Positions 10,185 to 22,698 are shown, counted from the stretch's first letter. The stretch is 64,000 nt of DNA from Prochlorococcus sp. scB243_495L20 (GCA_000634215.1 JFLX01000001.1:62001-126000); one strand, 5' to 3'. Translations and numbers: made by a program. The notes: generated by a model not told the origin, from the sequence alone.

Positions 10185-12191
10185 ATGGTCGCTGCATCTA
10201 TTTCATTAGAATCACTTTGTGTAAATAGTATAAGAATGCTTGCTGTCGATGCAGTAAATAAATCTAATAGTGGACATCCTGGATTACCAATGGGATGTGC
10301 TCCTATGGGTTATGCATTATGGCAAAACATACTTAATCACAACCCTAATAACCCAAAATGGTTCAATAGAGACCGTTTTGTATTATCTGCTGGTCATGGT
10401 TGTATGCTGTTATATTCCTTGCTTCATTTGACAGGATATAAATCAGTATCCATAGAAGATATTAAAGAATTTAGGCAGTGGGGATCAAAAACTCCTGGAC
10501 ATCCAGAAACATTCGAAACTGAAGGTGTTGAAGTTACAGCAGGGCCTCTTGGAGCCGGGATTTCAAATGCAGTTGGTTTAGCGATAGCTGAAAAACACTT
10601 AGCAGCTAAATTTAATAAGCCTGATTGCAATATCGTTGATCACTATACTTACGTTATTATGGGTGATGGCTGTAATCAAGAAGGTATTGCATCAGAGGCA
10701 TGCTCATTAGCTGGTCATCTTAAGCTTGGAAAATTAATTGCACTCTACGACGATAATCAAATTACAATTGATGGGCGAACCGACGTCTCTTTTACCGAAG
10801 ACGTCTTAAAAAGATACGAAGCTTATGGATGGCATGTACAACATGTTGAAGATGGGAATCATGATGTTAAAGGAATCACTGAAGCTATTGAAAAAGCAAA
10901 ATTAATTACAGACAAGCCTTCAATTATAAAAATTTCTACAACTATAGGCTATGGTTCTCCAAATAAATCAGATACTGCTGGAATTCATGGAGCAGCTGTT
11001 GGAGAAGAAGAGGCCGCATTAACTAGAGAGTTCCTAAATTGGGAATATCCTCCATTTGAAATACCCGATGAAGTATATACGCATTTTAGAAAATCAATAA
11101 AAAAAGGTGAAAATTTAGAGAGAGAATGGGATTCTAAATTTGAAGAATATAAAAAAAAATATCCCTCTGAAGGATCCGAGTTAAAGAGAATGTTAGAGGG
11201 TCAATTACCTGAGAATTGGGACTCAGATCTCCCCTCTTATTCTCCTGATGATAAAGGGTTAGCCACCAGAAAGCATTCACAAATATGTTTGGGTGCTCTA
11301 GGTCCTAACCTTCCTGAATTAATTGGCGGATCTGCAGATTTAACTCACTCTAACTACACAGATATAAAAGGAGAAACTGGATCATTCCAGGCACATAGCC
11401 CTGAAAAAAGATATTTACATTTTGGAGTACGAGAGCATGCAATGGCAGCTGTACTTAATGGTATTGCATATCACAATAGTGGTCTTATCCCTTATGGGGG
11501 AACCTTCCTTGTTTTCGCCGATTATATGCGGGGATCAATGAGACTTTCAGCACTTAGCGAATTAGGAGTAATCTATGTCTTAACTCATGATTCAATTGGG
11601 GTAGGAGAAGATGGGCCAACACATCAACCTATTGAAACCATCCCTTCTCTTCGTGCCATGCCTAACATGCTAGTTTTCAGACCTGGAGATGGCAACGAGA
11701 CAAGCGGAGCTTATAAGCTTGCTATTCAAAATCGAAAAAGACCTTCTGCCCTTTGTTTAAGTAGACAAGGTATGCCAAATCAAGAAAATACTTCGATCGA
11801 AAAAGTTGCTCTAGGGGGATATGTAGTGTCCGATTGTGAAGGAACACCAGATCTAATATTTATTGGTACAGGAAGCGAACTGAATCTTTGCATTGAAGCA
11901 AGTAAGGAAATTTCAAGCTTAGGTAAAAAAATTAGAGTTGTTTCTATGCCTTGTGTAGAACTTTTTGAAGAGCAAGAAGAATCTTATAAAGAAAGTGTTT
12001 TACCTAGTAGTGTGAAAAAGAGAGTTGTAGTAGAAGCTGCTCATTCATTTGGTTGGCATAAATATACAGGTTTTGATGGAATTTGCATTACTATGGACAG
12101 ATTTGGTGCATCAGCACCAGGTGGAGAATGTATGAAAAATTTTGGATTTACAGTCGAAAACGTAGTTAATAAGACGAAAGAAATTCTATAA
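10185..12191 (+). CDS. tktA: Transketolase
   Basis: 668 aa; [32 protein letters not shown] and [13 protein letters not shown] motifs. Confidence 0.98.
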   Translation: MVAASISLESLCVNSIRMLAVDAVNKSNSGHPGLPMGCAPMGYALWQNILNHNPNNPKWFNRDRFVLSAGHGCMLLYSLLHLTGYKSVSIEDIKEFRQWGSKTPGHPETFETEGVEVTAGPLGAGISNAVGLAIAEKHLAAKFNKPDCNIVDHYTYVIMGDGCNQEGIASEACSLAGHLKLGKLIALYDDNQITIDGRTDVSFTEDVLKRYEAYGWHVQHVEDGNHDVKGITEAIEKAKLITDKPSIIKISTTIGYGSPNKSDTAGIHGAAVGEEEAALTREFLNWEYPPFEIPDEVYTHFRKSIKKGENLEREWDSKFEEYKKKYPSEGSELKRMLEGQLPENWDSDLPSYSPDDKGLATRKHSQICLGALGPNLPELIGGSADLTHSNYTDIKGETGSFQAHSPEKRYLHFGVREHAMAAVLNGIAYHNSGLIPYGGTFLVFADYMRGSMRLSALSELGVIYVLTHDSIGVGEDGPTHQPIETIPSLRAMPNMLVFRPGDGNETSGAYKLAIQNRKRPSALCLSRQGMPNQENTSIEKVALGGYVVSDCEGTPDLIFIGTGSELNLCIEASKEISSLGKKIRVVSMPCVELFEEQEESYKESVLPSSVKKRVVVEAAHSFGWHKYTGFDGICITMDRFGASAPGGECMKNFGFTVENVVNKTKEIL

Positions 12192-12205
12192 CTACAAATT
12201 GATAA

Positions 12206-13576
12206 CTACGCTGAAGTATTGCATTCTTCAAGCTTATCTTTTAACTGATCAAGAGATTCATCAGAAATTTTTGAATTCATTGGACAATGTTTAGGGCCAC
12301 ACATTGAACAAAACTCTGCCTTTTTAAAGATTTCTTCGGGCAGTGTTTCATCATGGTACTGCTTTGCCCTTTCCGGATCTAATGAAAGTTCGAATTGTTT
12401 ATTCCAATCAAAATTATACCTTGCATGACTAAGTTCATCATCTCGATCACGAGCTCCAGCTCTATGTCTTGCTATATCAGCAGCGTGAGCAGCTATTTTA
12501 TAAGCAATTAAGCCTTCTCGCACATCTTCTGCATTTGGTAGACCTAGATGTTCTTTTGGCGTTACATAACATAACATAGAAGTCCCATACCATCCTGCCA
12601 TCGCCGCCCCAATAGCACTTGATATATGGTCATAACCAGGGGATATATCTGTCACTAATGGACCAAGCACATAAAATGGGGCTTCTGAACATTCTTCCAT
12701 TTGCTTTCTTACATTAAACTCAATTTGATCCATAGGTACATGACCAGGACCTTCTACCATTACTTGAACATTATGTTCCCATGCTCTTCTAGTAAGCTCG
12801 CCTAAAGTCTTCAATTCAGCTAGCTGAGCATCATCAGAAGCATCATGCAAACATCCAGGCCTTAGTGAATCTCCTAGAGAAAAAGTACAATCATATTTCT
12901 TGAAAATCTCACAAATATCATCAAACCTTGTATAGAGAGGATTTTGTTTAAAATGATGTAACATCCATTGGGCTAAAATACCTCCTCCTCTACTAACAAT
13001 TCCAGTAATTCTTCCTTTAACTTTTGGCAAATGCTCTATTAATAGACCAGCATGAATAGTTTGATAATCTACGCCCTGCTGACAATGTTTTTCAATAATA
13101 TGAAGAAAATCGTCTTCTGTTAGTCTATCTATTGAACCATGAACACTTTCTAAAGCTTGATAAACAGGAACAGTTCCAATGGGAACAGGAGATTCTTGAA
13201 TAATTGCTTGTCGGACTTCATCTAAATTTACTCCTCCCGTAGAAAGATCCATAACTGTATCAGCACCATATTTAACGGCGAGTTTGAGCTTTTCTACTTC
13301 TTCATTGATATCACTTGCATTAGGGGAAGCACCAATATTGGCATTAACTTTGCATCTAGAAGCAATACCTATAGACATTGGCTCAAGATTCAAATGATTA
13401 ATATTAGCTGGAATAATTAATCTTCCTCTTGCCACTTCTTCCATTATTAAAGAAGAAGGAAGATTCTCTTTTTTGGCAACAAAATCCATTTCTTCAGTAA
13501 TATATCCATTTCTCGCAAAGTTCATCTGAGTTACATTGTCTTTCCCAAGGCGAGGCTTAATCCAAGAACTTCTCAT
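12206..13576 (-). CDS. thiC: Phosphomethylpyrimidine synthase ThiC
   Basis: C-terminal [11 protein letters not shown] Fe-S motif and [15 protein letters not shown]. Confidence 0.98.
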   Translation of the reverse strand: MRSSWIKPRLGKDNVTQMNFARNGYITEEMDFVAKKENLPSSLIMEEVARGRLIIPANINHLNLEPMSIGIASRCKVNANIGASPNASDINEEVEKLKLAVKYGADTVMDLSTGGVNLDEVRQAIIQESPVPIGTVPVYQALESVHGSIDRLTEDDFLHIIEKHCQQGVDYQTIHAGLLIEHLPKVKGRITGIVSRGGGILAQWMLHHFKQNPLYTRFDDICEIFKKYDCTFSLGDSLRPGCLHDASDDAQLAELKTLGELTRRAWEHNVQVMVEGPGHVPMDQIEFNVRKQMEECSEAPFYVLGPLVTDISPGYDHISSAIGAAMAGWYGTSMLCYVTPKEHLGLPNAEDVREGLIAYKIAAHAADIARHRAGARDRDDELSHARYNFDWNKQFELSLDPERAKQYHDETLPEEIFKKAEFCSMCGPKHCPMNSKISDESLDQLKDKLEECNTSA

Positions 13577-13619
13577 AATTTCTTAATTTTTAAAATTGTT
13601 ATTACTAAAGTTTGATCAA

Positions 13620-13703
13620 ATCTCAACTTCCCTGCATCGAAATTAATGATTCAGGTTCAAAGGGTATGATCTCAGCTAAGTTAAATTTCTTAGCACCCCT
13701 AGT
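13620..13703 (-). promoter_or_regulatory. TPP riboswitch (THI element) in the thiC leader
   Basis: Reverse complement reads ...ACTAGGGGTGCT...AGCTGAGATCATACCCTTTGAACCTGA...GCAGGGAAGT: the GGGGTGCT / CTGAGA / ACCC / GAACCTGA / GGGA order is diagnostic. Ends about 44 nt upstream of the thiC ATG. Confidence 0.88.
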
Positions 13704-13773
13704 ATTTATTTTATTAATAGCTCTTTTCTAAAAATAAGTCATCTCATATTGCGTGAAAATAAATAAAATTGTT

Positions 13774-13989
13774 TTATTTATTTTTTTGATAAGACTTTAT
13801 CTTTCTTAAAATATTTTTTCTTTCCAATTTTCTGCTCATACCCCTCTCCAAAATAATTACAATCCCCATTAGGCCAATAGGTAAATAAAAGATCTTCTTG
13901 GAATTATCCCTAAATATTAATCCGATGGCAGATATAAAAATCATGAAAGGAGCTACAAAAGATAAAATAAATCTTTTATTACTTTTCAT
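13774..13989 (-). CDS. Small conserved membrane protein (two predicted TM helices)
   Basis: 71 aa hydrophobic ORF overlapping the upstream amidohydrolase by 4 bp. Confidence 0.7.
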   Translation of the reverse strand: MKSNKRFILSFVAPFMIFISAIGLIFRDNSKKIFYLPIGLMGIVIILERGMSRKLERKNILRKIKSYQKNK

Positions 13990-15170
13990 TTGCCAATAGT
14001 ATTAATTTTTTCATTGTTTAATTTTACTATGGATTCTGTTATCACTTTAATTCCAACAGCAATAGCTCTTTCATCCGGATCAAATTTAGAACTATGAAGA
14101 GGAGCACATCCATTGGAACTAGAAACCCCAAGCCTAAACATTGCTCCAGGAATTTCATTTAAGAATTCAGCGAAATCCTCAGCTCCTAATGATGGTTTTT
14201 GTAATTCGATTACATTTTCTTGACCCAAAACCTTAATTCCCGAATCTCTGAGGACTCTATTAATTTCAGGATTATTATTAACTGCCGGAGTGATTTCTCT
14301 AAATATTACTTTTGCTTCAGCTCCGCAACTATTAGCTAAAGAAGTGATATTTTCATTGAGCCAATTACCAAAATTCGTAAATACTTTACGATTAGTGCAT
14401 CTAACAGTACCAATTAAATTAACCTTTTCTGCGAGAACATTGAATGCATTGCCACCATTTATTTTCCCAAAAGTTATTACTACTGGATCTAGAGGGTCTA
14501 ACTTCCGTGTTATTGATTCTTGAATTCCCGAGATAACTTTTGAAGCCGCCCAAATAGCATCAACTCCTTCATGAGGTCGAGCACCATGGCCTGATTTTCC
14601 TTTAATCTCAACATTAAGTTCTCCAGCAGCTGCAGTTAAACTTCCCTCTTTAATGCCAATAGTCCCTACGGATAAATCGGGGTAGACATGAACTCCCAAA
14701 ATATGGGTTAAACCATTAGTTGCACCATCCTTAATCATCCATCTAGCTCCACTCGCAATTTCTTCAGCAGGCTGAAAAATTATCCGAGTCCCAAAGTTTA
14801 GTTTTAAATCCTTAATAATTTTTGCGACACCTAATCCAATCGAGATATGCAAATCGTGACCACAGGCATGCATAACACCATCTACTTTTGAAGAAAAACT
14901 TAATTTAGTTTCCTCAAATATTGGCAAAGCATCCATATCCACTCTTAAACCTATAATACCTTTATCTAGAGGGCCAAAATCAGCTATAACCCCAGTCCTA
15001 CCTATAGATTCTCTAACATTCCAACCAATATCTTTTAAAAAACCACTGATCAAGATCGCTGTTTGATTTTCAAGTCCACTTAATTCCGGATGTTCATGGA
15101 TATGTCTTCTTAAGTTAATTAGTTCATCATTAAATGAATCAATTTTTTTATGTAACTGATCTCTATTCAT
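13986..15170 (-). CDS. M20-family amidohydrolase (hippurate / IAA-amino acid hydrolase-like)
   Basis: RRHIHEHPELSG, DMDALPI, GVMHACGHDLHISIGLG, KGKSGHGARPHEGVDA motifs. Confidence 0.93.
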   Translation of the reverse strand: MNRDQLHKKIDSFNDELINLRRHIHEHPELSGLENQTAILISGFLKDIGWNVRESIGRTGVIADFGPLDKGIIGLRVDMDALPIFEETKLSFSSKVDGVMHACGHDLHISIGLGVAKIIKDLKLNFGTRIIFQPAEEIASGARWMIKDGATNGLTHILGVHVYPDLSVGTIGIKEGSLTAAAGELNVEIKGKSGHGARPHEGVDAIWAASKVISGIQESITRKLDPLDPVVITFGKINGGNAFNVLAEKVNLIGTVRCTNRKVFTNFGNWLNENITSLANSCGAEAKVIFREITPAVNNNPEINRVLRDSGIKVLGQENVIELQKPSLGAEDFAEFLNEIPGAMFRLGVSSSNGCAPLHSSKFDPDERAIAVGIKVITESIVKLNNEKINTIGK

Positions 15171-15173
15171 TAA

Positions 15174-15974
15174 TTATTTTAAATCGATAAAATTCATTAA
15201 ATCTTTAATTGGTTGAGGAGGCCATCTTCTTATTTTTTTTAACCATTCTTCATCACTATATCTAGGATCTAATTCAGTTACCGCTATCCAATTACTCTCT
15301 GCTTTACCAGCTTCACGATTAGACCAATTCAAAGCTGTTAAAGCTGCCCTAGCATCTGCAAAAGTTGGATAACGTCTAATTAACTTTATTAATTCTTTTT
15401 CAGCTTCATCAATATTTCCCAACTGGAAATCTGCTAACGCCAAACTTGACCTAGCCATGGCAAATCCTGGATTATATAAAGATGCTTTTGAGAATAAATC
15501 TCTTGCTTTATCCCAATGGGATGTAGATCCTTCGACGTTAGCTAAATTATATAATGCAGAGAAATTTTTACTATCTAAGGAAATAACGAACATATAATCC
15601 TTTTTCGCTTGCGACCATAAACCCAATGCTTCCTCAGCAATCCCTCTGTTAATGTAAGGATCTATTTCACTAGGATTCAAACTTATTGCCTTATTTTGGT
15701 CATCTATTGATCCCTTAACATCTCCTACAATAAGTCTCACATTGCCTCTATTGCTAAAACCAGCAGCATCATCAGGATAAGAATCGAGATATTGATTCCA
15801 TTCTTGTAAAGCGAGATTAAATTTTCCGCCTGAACTAAGATCTAACGCATTTTTAAACAAATCCTCTCTCGTAGATAATGAATAGCATGGTGCAATATAA
15901 AAAATATTGAAAAAAATAAAAATCAATAAAAAACAAATTTTAACTTTTTTAAAAGTTATCATCTTTTGAATCAA
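15174..15974 (-). CDS. Secreted TPR-repeat protein
   Basis: N-terminal hydrophobic signal and multiple TPR units ([28 protein letters not shown]...). Start may be an internal Met at about 15962. Confidence 0.85.
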   Translation of the reverse strand: MIQKMITFKKVKICFLLIFIFFNIFYIAPCYSLSTREDLFKNALDLSSGGKFNLALQEWNQYLDSYPDDAAGFSNRGNVRLIVGDVKGSIDDQNKAISLNPSEIDPYINRGIAEEALGLWSQAKKDYMFVISLDSKNFSALYNLANVEGSTSHWDKARDLFSKASLYNPGFAMARSSLALADFQLGNIDEAEKELIKLIRRYPTFADARAALTALNWSNREAGKAESNWIAVTELDPRYSDEEWLKKIRRWPPQPIKDLMNFIDLK

Positions 15975-17007
15975 TGTACTTTTTTCCTAAAGCAGTAAGC
16001 AATCTTCCTCGAGGAGTTCTCGTGAGAAAACCAATTTTAATAAGATATGGCTCAACAACAAATTCTAACATTGAAGAATCATCGCCCAAACCAGAGGCAA
16101 TTGAATCAAGGCCAGTTGGAATATTATTGTTTTGGTTAAGAAAAGATAAATAGTGTCTATCTAAAGAATCCAATCCTTTTTCGTCTATTTGGTAAGAATT
16201 TAAAGCTTTTTTTATTAAATTCACTGAGATAGTATTAGTTTTCATAACAACTTGAGCATAATCTCTAACTCGTCTTAATAATCTTAAAGCAATTCTTGGA
16301 GTCCCTCTAGATATCTTTGCCAAATCATAAGATGCTTCATCTTCTAAATTGAGGTTTATTAATCGGGAGAAATTAACAATAATTTGTTTTAATTCATCAC
16401 ATGTATAGAATTCAATTTTCTGAGATATCCCAAATCTGTCTCTTAGAGGTGCACTTATTGAGGCTAATTTAGTTGTCGCGCCAATAAGAGTAAACCTAGG
16501 AAGATTAATTGTTCTGCAACGGGCTCCTCTATTAGCTCCCATAGTCAAGTCAAGTCTAAAATCCTCCATTGCAGAATATAACAACTCTTCAGTTAACCTA
16601 TTTAAGCGATGTATCTCATCGATAAATAAAACTTCACCTTCTTTTAATCCAAGAAGTAAACCTACAATATCTCTTGGTCTTTCAATTGCCGGTGCAGTCG
16701 CAATCCTACATTTTGTATTCAATTCGTGGGCTATCAAAAAAGCAAGAGTAGTCTTACCTAGACCAGGCTGTCCATATAAAAGAGTATGTTCCAAAGGTTC
16801 TTTTCTAATAATTGAAGCATCTATAGCTATTCTTAAAGAAGATTTAAGTTGTTCTTGGCCAATAAATTCTTTTAAATTAAGAGGCCGGGCTAAGTTCAAA
16901 TTATTATTTCTCTTTTCTTCTGGAATGTTTTTTGAATCAACTAGCCTAAGTTCTTTTTTACGAAAAGAAAAGTCATTATCGCCTATATTGGAAGAAATTA
17001 TTGCCAT
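15949..17007 (-). CDS. ruvB: Holliday junction DNA helicase RuvB
   Basis: [58 protein letters not shown]. Confidence 0.98.
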   Translation of the reverse strand: MAIISSNIGDNDFSFRKKELRLVDSKNIPEEKRNNNLNLARPLNLKEFIGQEQLKSSLRIAIDASIIRKEPLEHTLLYGQPGLGKTTLAFLIAHELNTKCRIATAPAIERPRDIVGLLLGLKEGEVLFIDEIHRLNRLTEELLYSAMEDFRLDLTMGANRGARCRTINLPRFTLIGATTKLASISAPLRDRFGISQKIEFYTCDELKQIIVNFSRLINLNLEDEASYDLAKISRGTPRIALRLLRRVRDYAQVVMKTNTISVNLIKKALNSYQIDEKGLDSLDRHYLSFLNQNNNIPTGLDSIASGLGDDSSMLEFVVEPYLIKIGFLTRTPRGRLLTALGKKYIDSKDDNF

Positions 17008-17059
17008 AATGAAAGGTTAATTGCAATTGTTCTGAGTAGAAAGATTTTTTACAACTAAA

Positions 17060-17554
17060 ATGGCAAAAAATTCAAACAAAGTAAAAAAAAATACTAATAA
17101 AGCAAATAATTTTAAACTTCTAGCTGAAAATAGATATGCAAAATTTCAATATGCAATATCTGAAACAATCGAAGCTGGAATTGAGCTTTTAGGGACTGAA
17201 GTAAAGTCCATTAGAAACGGAAAAGCAAATTTAAGAGACGGATACTGTTCATTCAGGGATGGTGAGATCTTATTATTAAATGTTCACATTTCACCACATA
17301 AAAATGTGGGGTCTTTCTTTAATCATGATCCACTAAGAAATAGAAAGTTGCTACTACATAAAAAAGAAATAATAAAAATGAAATCTAATACTGAAAAAAA
17401 AGGAATGACTATTGTTCCATTATCTCTTTATTTAAAAGGCTCATGGATAAAACTAACTATTGGAGTTGGTAAAGGAAAAAAATTGCATGACAAACGACAA
17501 GATGAAAAACAAAAAAGCATTAAAAAAGAAATCAACTCTGCACTAAAAAGATAA
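17060..17554 (+). CDS. smpB: SsrA-binding protein SmpB
   Basis: [28 protein letters not shown] motif; lysine-rich tail. Confidence 0.97.
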   Translation: MAKNSNKVKKNTNKANNFKLLAENRYAKFQYAISETIEAGIELLGTEVKSIRNGKANLRDGYCSFRDGEILLLNVHISPHKNVGSFFNHDPLRNRKLLLHKKEIIKMKSNTEKKGMTIVPLSLYLKGSWIKLTIGVGKGKKLHDKRQDEKQKSIKKEINSALKR

Positions 17555-17580
17555 AAGATTAGTCAGGATTATTGAAAGTA

Positions 17581-17826
17581 TCAATCTAAACTTACTGAAG
17601 TTGGAGGTGGGGAAGGATCTGGATCTGCAATTAGCATATGCTGCAATACAGTTTCTGGCCTCTCACTATCTCTCCAGCGAATTTTGTATGCAGGCATTTT
17701 TGTACCTCTGCTTGTAGTTTGCTCTACTGGTTCAATAACCCATCCTCTTCTTGATCGGCCTTGAGGATTTCTTTTTACTACTGCATCCGCGTGTTTGAAA
17801 CGGAAACCAACACGTTCACCACTCAT
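17581..17826 (-). CDS. Conserved cyanobacterial hypothetical protein
   Basis: 81 aa, MSGERVGFRFKHADAVVKRNPQGRSRRGWVIEP...; clear ORF in a gene-sized gap. Confidence 0.75.
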   Translation of the reverse strand: MSGERVGFRFKHADAVVKRNPQGRSRRGWVIEPVEQTTSRGTKMPAYKIRWRDSERPETVLQHMLIADPDPSPPPTSVSLD

Positions 17827-17882
17827 TTAAAAAATTTCGTATTGGATTAATTTAATTATTTTACTTCATTCGAGGGTAATTT

Positions 17883-19394
17883 TTAACTTTTTTTGGAAGT
17901 CATTTCTGGTTTTAACAATGGGAAAGGGATTACATCTCTAATCGATGCGCTATTTGTAATTAACATAATTAGCCTATCAATACCTATACCTAATCCTCCC
18001 GTAGGCGGCATGCCAATCTCTAAAGCATTTAAAAAATCTTCATCTATGCAGTGAGCCTCAAGATCTCCTTCATCTCTAAGAGATTGCTGTAATTGCATTC
18101 TTTCTCTTTGATCTACTGGATCTATCAACTCACTAAACGCATTTGCCAGTTCTCGACCAACAATGAATAATTCAAATCTCTGTACTATTTCTTTATTATC
18201 ATGATGAGGCCTAGCTAAAGGAGAAATTTCAACAGGATAATCAATAACAAAAGTGGGTTCTATAAGTTTTGATTCAACTTTTTGCTCGAAGACCTCATTT
18301 AAAAGTCTTCCCATAGTATTTACTTTATTAGAACAATCAACATTGATATTTTTAACGGCTTGTTTTGCTGCTAGAAAGTCTCCACTGAAAGAATCAAAAT
18401 CAATCCCTGTATATTTTTTGACAATAGCTTTCATGGATATTCTTAACCAAGGCTTAGAAAAATCGATTTCTTTATTTTGATAATTAATAATTAAAGAGCC
18501 ACATGCATCAGCTACGATTTCTTTAATCAATTCTTCAGTTAAATTCATCATATCTACATAATCAGAATAAGCTTCATAAATTTCCACTGAAGTGAATTCT
18601 GGATTATGCCTTGTACTTATCCCCTCATTACGGAAGATTCTTCCCAATTCATAGACTTTCTCAAAACCTCCAACAACCATTCTCTTTAAATGTAATTCTG
18701 TAGCTATTCTTAAATACAACGGAATATCTAGTGTATTATGATGAGTTATAAATGGTCTTGCTTCAGCACCACCAGCTTCAGATTGCAGAATTGGAGTCTC
18801 TATCTCTAAAAAATCTCTATTATCTAGCCATTTTCTTATAAAACTTATACATTTCGCTCTAGTTTTAAATACATTTTTAGAGTGAGGATTTACTATTAAA
18901 TCTAAATAACGTTGTCTATATCTTTTTTCAATATCAGTCAATCCATGCCATTTATCTGGGAGAGGTTGTAATGATTTAGATAACATTTCCCATTTTTCTA
19001 CTTTAATTGAAAGCTCGCCTTTATTAGTTTTTTTAATAGTTCCATAGACGCCTATCCAATCACCTATATCTACTATTTCCTTGAGATCTTCAAAAGAAAG
19101 TAATTTTTGTTTTTCTAAATTGAAATTAATAATCCTTTTATCTAGATAAAGCTGAATCTGCCCTTCTTGATCACTTAATGTGAAAAAAGCAATTTTGCCC
19201 ATTACCCTTTTTGCCAGAACTCTACCAGCAGTAGAAACACTGAAGTCTTCCTCTTGACCATTTTCTAGATGATCAAATTTTTGAATAAGGAAACTGGTAG
19301 TATGTGATACCTTAAAGCTCTGTGCGTAAGAAGCAAATCCTTTATTCACGAGTGAACTAGCTTTTTGTAAGCGCGCTTCTTTTATTTCAGACAA
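17883..19394 (-). CDS. lysS: Lysyl-tRNA synthetase, class II
   Basis: [47 protein letters not shown] motifs. Confidence 0.98.
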   Translation of the reverse strand: MSEIKEARLQKASSLVNKGFASYAQSFKVSHTTSFLIQKFDHLENGQEEDFSVSTAGRVLAKRVMGKIAFFTLSDQEGQIQLYLDKRIINFNLEKQKLLSFEDLKEIVDIGDWIGVYGTIKKTNKGELSIKVEKWEMLSKSLQPLPDKWHGLTDIEKRYRQRYLDLIVNPHSKNVFKTRAKCISFIRKWLDNRDFLEIETPILQSEAGGAEARPFITHHNTLDIPLYLRIATELHLKRMVVGGFEKVYELGRIFRNEGISTRHNPEFTSVEIYEAYSDYVDMMNLTEELIKEIVADACGSLIINYQNKEIDFSKPWLRISMKAIVKKYTGIDFDSFSGDFLAAKQAVKNINVDCSNKVNTMGRLLNEVFEQKVESKLIEPTFVIDYPVEISPLARPHHDNKEIVQRFELFIVGRELANAFSELIDPVDQRERMQLQQSLRDEGDLEAHCIDEDFLNALEIGMPPTGGLGIGIDRLIMLITNSASIRDVIPFPLLKPEMTSKKS

Positions 19395-19444
19395 AATTTA
19401 TTTAAATATATTTGTTTTATTTAATAAAATTATCAGACTATTGA

Positions 19445-20191
19445 TCAACTTGCCAAAGATGTTGCTGTTTCGCCAACTCTCTGAGATGCGTAACCAATCC
19501 CTCTTACAGTTAATATTAATTCTGGATTTCTTGGATCTGGTTCCAATTTACCTCTTAGTCTTGCAACATATACATCTACAACTCTTAAATCTGCCGCTCT
19601 ACGAGGAGGATAGCCCCACAACTGTTCCAAAATTTCTGCTCGAGGAACAACCTTTCCAGGTTCGTCAAATAATAACTCTAGGAGACTAAATTCAGTATAA
19701 GTTAAACTAATTCTATCTCCAGCTCTAGAAACTTGTCTGCGATTAGTATCCACAACTAAACTTCCAAATTTCATAACACCTTTGCCTGAAGGAACTTCTT
19801 TGGTTTCAGTAACCGATACAGTTGGTCCCATTCTTCTCAAAATTGTAGCTATTCTGGCCTCTAACTCTTTTGGGCTAAATGGTTTAGATAAGTAATCATC
19901 AGCTCCTAAATCCAAACCAGCAACTCTCTCTGAAATAGCCTCTAGAGCGGTTAAAAATATTATTGGTACTACTGACTCAGCTCTAATTCTTCTACAAACA
20001 GCAAATCCATCCATTTTTGGAAGCATAACATCAAGAACTATCAAATCTGGGGAATCCCTGTGAAAAGACTCAAGTGCTTCTTCGCCGTTAGTGGCTGAAT
20101 ATACCTGATATCCTGCTAGTTGAAGCCTCGTAACTAATACCTTCAAAACTGCTGGTTCATCATCAACAACTAAAATTCTTGCTTTTGACAT
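19445..20191 (-). CDS. rpaB: OmpR-family response regulator RpaB
   Basis: Receiver domain (ILVVDDEPAVLKVL, DLIVLDVMLPKMDG) and winged-helix DNA-binding domain (GYPPRRAADLRVVDVYVARLRGKLE) typical of cyanobacterial RpaB. Confidence 0.92.
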   Translation of the reverse strand: MSKARILVVDDEPAVLKVLVTRLQLAGYQVYSATNGEEALESFHRDSPDLIVLDVMLPKMDGFAVCRRIRAESVVPIIFLTALEAISERVAGLDLGADDYLSKPFSPKELEARIATILRRMGPTVSVTETKEVPSGKGVMKFGSLVVDTNRRQVSRAGDRISLTYTEFSLLELLFDEPGKVVPRAEILEQLWGYPPRRAADLRVVDVYVARLRGKLEPDPRNPELILTVRGIGYASQRVGETATSLAS

Positions 20192-20337
20192 AGTTAAAAA
20201 AAGATTTCTCGATATTTCAAAGCAAAGAACTATTGCATTGAATATTTATTCTAACAATTAAAAATATAACATTACGAACCCTCAAAGAGATATTCCTAAG
20301 GTTTACAAACATTTTAAATTAATTGAAAATATATAAA

Positions 20338-20368
20338 ATTTTTCCAAGCATTTTTTCCTCTTGGCAAA
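20338..20368 (-). terminator. Possible Rho-independent terminator downstream of mreD
   Basis: Minus strand GCCAAGAGGAAAAAATGCTTGGAAAAATTTT: CCAAG/CTTGG stem, 10-nt loop, AT tail. Stem is short. Confidence 0.45.
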
Positions 20369-20373
20369 ATTTA

Positions 20374-20892
20374 TTACCACAATTTTCTTCTTGAAAATTT
20401 AAACATCCTTATAAGTTGGGAGCAAATAAAGGGAGCAAACAAACCCGTCAAAAATACTTCAGCTAAGATATTTTTTACACTTGGAATAAACATTAAAAAA
20501 TTACCATCTGAAAAATTTATAAACAAAATTTGTACAAGATAAAAAGTACCACATAAAAAACTTCCAAAAGAACAAATTAAACCATACCTAAAATGTCCCA
20601 CCAAAATATCACTATGTGATTTAATTCTCCCAAAGAAAAATCCACAAAAAATTAGGCCTGGAATTTGAGTAAAACTTTCATTTAAAGTTAGAGAATCTAA
20701 AATGAGACCTAAAAACAAACCAAATACTAATCCACTAATTGATCCATTAATCATTGCCCAAGGCAATAACCAAAATAACGGCCAATAAGGCTGAACACCT
20801 AAAAATCCAAGCCAATTTGGGTGCCACAAAAAAATAATTGGGATAAAAATAAAGCTTATAATGGATAATTTTTTGGTAAAAAATTTATCCAT
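20374..20892 (-). CDS. mreD: Rod-shape determining protein MreD
   Basis: Hydrophobic multi-TM protein directly after mreC; start set at MDKFFTKK because the longer ORF overlaps mreC. Confidence 0.85.
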   Translation of the reverse strand: MDKFFTKKLSIISFIFIPIIFLWHPNWLGFLGVQPYWPLFWLLPWAMINGSISGLVFGLFLGLILDSLTLNESFTQIPGLIFCGFFFGRIKSHSDILVGHFRYGLICSFGSFLCGTFYLVQILFINFSDGNFLMFIPSVKNILAEVFLTGLFAPFICSQLIRMFKFSRRKLW

Positions 20893-21641
20893 TAAATATT
20901 TACTTTCAAAATTTGTACCCAATCAATTACATGAGGTTTTGCTAAAAGTGAAATTCTTGCCGTTTTATTTGATTTCAACGTCTCATCTATAGATTGGACA
21001 ATACCAATAGGAATATTTGGAGGTAATAACGTACTAGCAGGAGATGATGATACAAAATCTCCGACTTTAATATCGGCATCTTTTGAATATAGTATTAGGC
21101 TAGGATAATCATCTCCTAAACCGACTAGTAATCCATTGATTTGAATTCTATCCACCCAAACGCCTAACTTACTTTCTGGAGAAGTTATTAAAGTTACCGA
21201 CGAAGTGAATAAAGAAGTATTCTTTACTCTACCTAATAATCCACCAGGACCAATCACAATATTGCCAATTTCTACTCCATCCTTTGAACCTTTGTTTAAA
21301 ATTATTTGTCTCCACCAACCTCCTGTTTTTCGTGAAATAACTGCAGCTGAAATATGTTCATCATTAGATGATTCTTGAAGAGATAAGATTTGTCGCAATC
21401 TTATATTATCTTTTGTAAGAAGATTTAACTTTATTAAATATTCTTGATCAATACTCTCAAGAACAATTTCTTTTTGAAATTGACCAGGCCAAAAAGGTTT
21501 TGAAATAAAATAATAAAAATCTTTATAAAAAGCTCCTTTTGATATTCTTACAAAAACCAAAAATAAAAAAGTTGCAAAAAATAGCCAATTTTTCTTTTTA
21601 TGCCACCAACGACTATTAGAAATTCGTCGGATACCTAACAT
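20892..21641 (-). CDS. mreC: Rod-shape determining protein MreC
   Basis: N-terminal TM then beta-rich periplasmic domain (AAVISRKTGGWWRQIILNKGSKDGVEIGN). Confidence 0.93.
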   Translation of the reverse strand: MLGIRRISNSRWWHKKKNWLFFATFLFLVFVRISKGAFYKDFYYFISKPFWPGQFQKEIVLESIDQEYLIKLNLLTKDNIRLRQILSLQESSNDEHISAAVISRKTGGWWRQIILNKGSKDGVEIGNIVIGPGGLLGRVKNTSLFTSSVTLITSPESKLGVWVDRIQINGLLVGLGDDYPSLILYSKDADIKVGDFVSSSPASTLLPPNIPIGIVQSIDETLKSNKTARISLLAKPHVIDWVQILKVNI

Positions 21642-21645
21642 AACT

Positions 21646-22698
21646 TTAATCTCTTATGGCATTCCTTATGAATTCTGGAGTGTCAACAACTCTTTTGAGT
21701 TTTTTAAAATCATCCAACACCTCTCCACAACCATTAACTACGCAAAGCAGTGGGTTTTCTGCTATGTGAGTAAAAATTCCTGTTTCATCGCTCAATAAAT
21801 CGTTAATGCCTCTTACTAAAGCTCCACCACCTGCAAGCATAATCCCTCTATCAACAATATCTGCGGCAAGTTCAGGAGGGGTTCGCTCTAAAGTTCTTTT
21901 TACAGCTTCGACTATTTTGCTAAGTGTTTCAGCCATAGCTTCTCTGATTTCTCCTGATGTCAAAGTGACTGATCTAGGTAGACCAGATAAAAGATGTAAA
22001 CCTCTAACCTCTAAAGTAGTTTTATCAAAATCATCATCTGGAAATGCAGATCCAATTTTTATCTTGATATCTTCTGCAGTTCTCTCTCCAACAACTAAAT
22101 TATGAACTTTTTTAAGATAAAGCGCAATTGACTCATTTATTTCATCGCCTGCTATTCGAACAGATTCACTCAAAACAGTTCCTCCTAAACTTAATACTGC
22201 AACCTCAGTAGTACCTCCACCAATATCAACAATCATTGTTCCAATTGGCTCAGTTACTGGTAATGATGCTCCTATTGCTGCTGCGACAGGTTCATCTATT
22301 AAATGAACTTCTCTAGCTCCCGCTAATCCAGCTTCTCTTACTGCTCTTCGCTCAACACTAGTAACTCCACTTGGAATTCCAATCACTATCCTTGGAGCTA
22401 CTATCCCCTTGCCTTCATTACATTTTTGAATAAATGTTTTTATCATTTGTTCTGCAGCATCAAAATCAGCGATAACTCCATCTCTTAGTGGTCTTACAGC
22501 TCTAATATTGCCAGGTGTCCTTCCAAGCATTAACTTTGCTTCTTTACCAACAGCTAATGGAATCCCTTCTTCTAAATCCATAGCTACCACAGAAGGCTCT
22601 TGTAAAACAACACCTTTTCCTGAAACATGTATAAGAGTATTGGCCGTTCCCAAATCTATGCCAATATCTCGAGAAAATTTAAATCTGTTAAAAATCAC
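21646..22698 (-). CDS. mreB: Rod-shape determining protein MreB (actin homologue)
   Basis: [29 protein letters not shown] and [18 protein letters not shown]. Confidence 0.98.
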   Translation of the reverse strand: MIFNRFKFSRDIGIDLGTANTLIHVSGKGVVLQEPSVVAMDLEEGIPLAVGKEAKLMLGRTPGNIRAVRPLRDGVIADFDAAEQMIKTFIQKCNEGKGIVAPRIVIGIPSGVTSVERRAVREAGLAGAREVHLIDEPVAAAIGASLPVTEPIGTMIVDIGGGTTEVAVLSLGGTVLSESVRIAGDEINESIALYLKKVHNLVVGERTAEDIKIKIGSAFPDDDFDKTTLEVRGLHLLSGLPRSVTLTSGEIREAMAETLSKIVEAVKRTLERTPPELAADIVDRGIMLAGGGALVRGINDLLSDETGIFTHIAENPLLCVVNGCGEVLDDFKKLKRVVDTPEFIRNAIRD

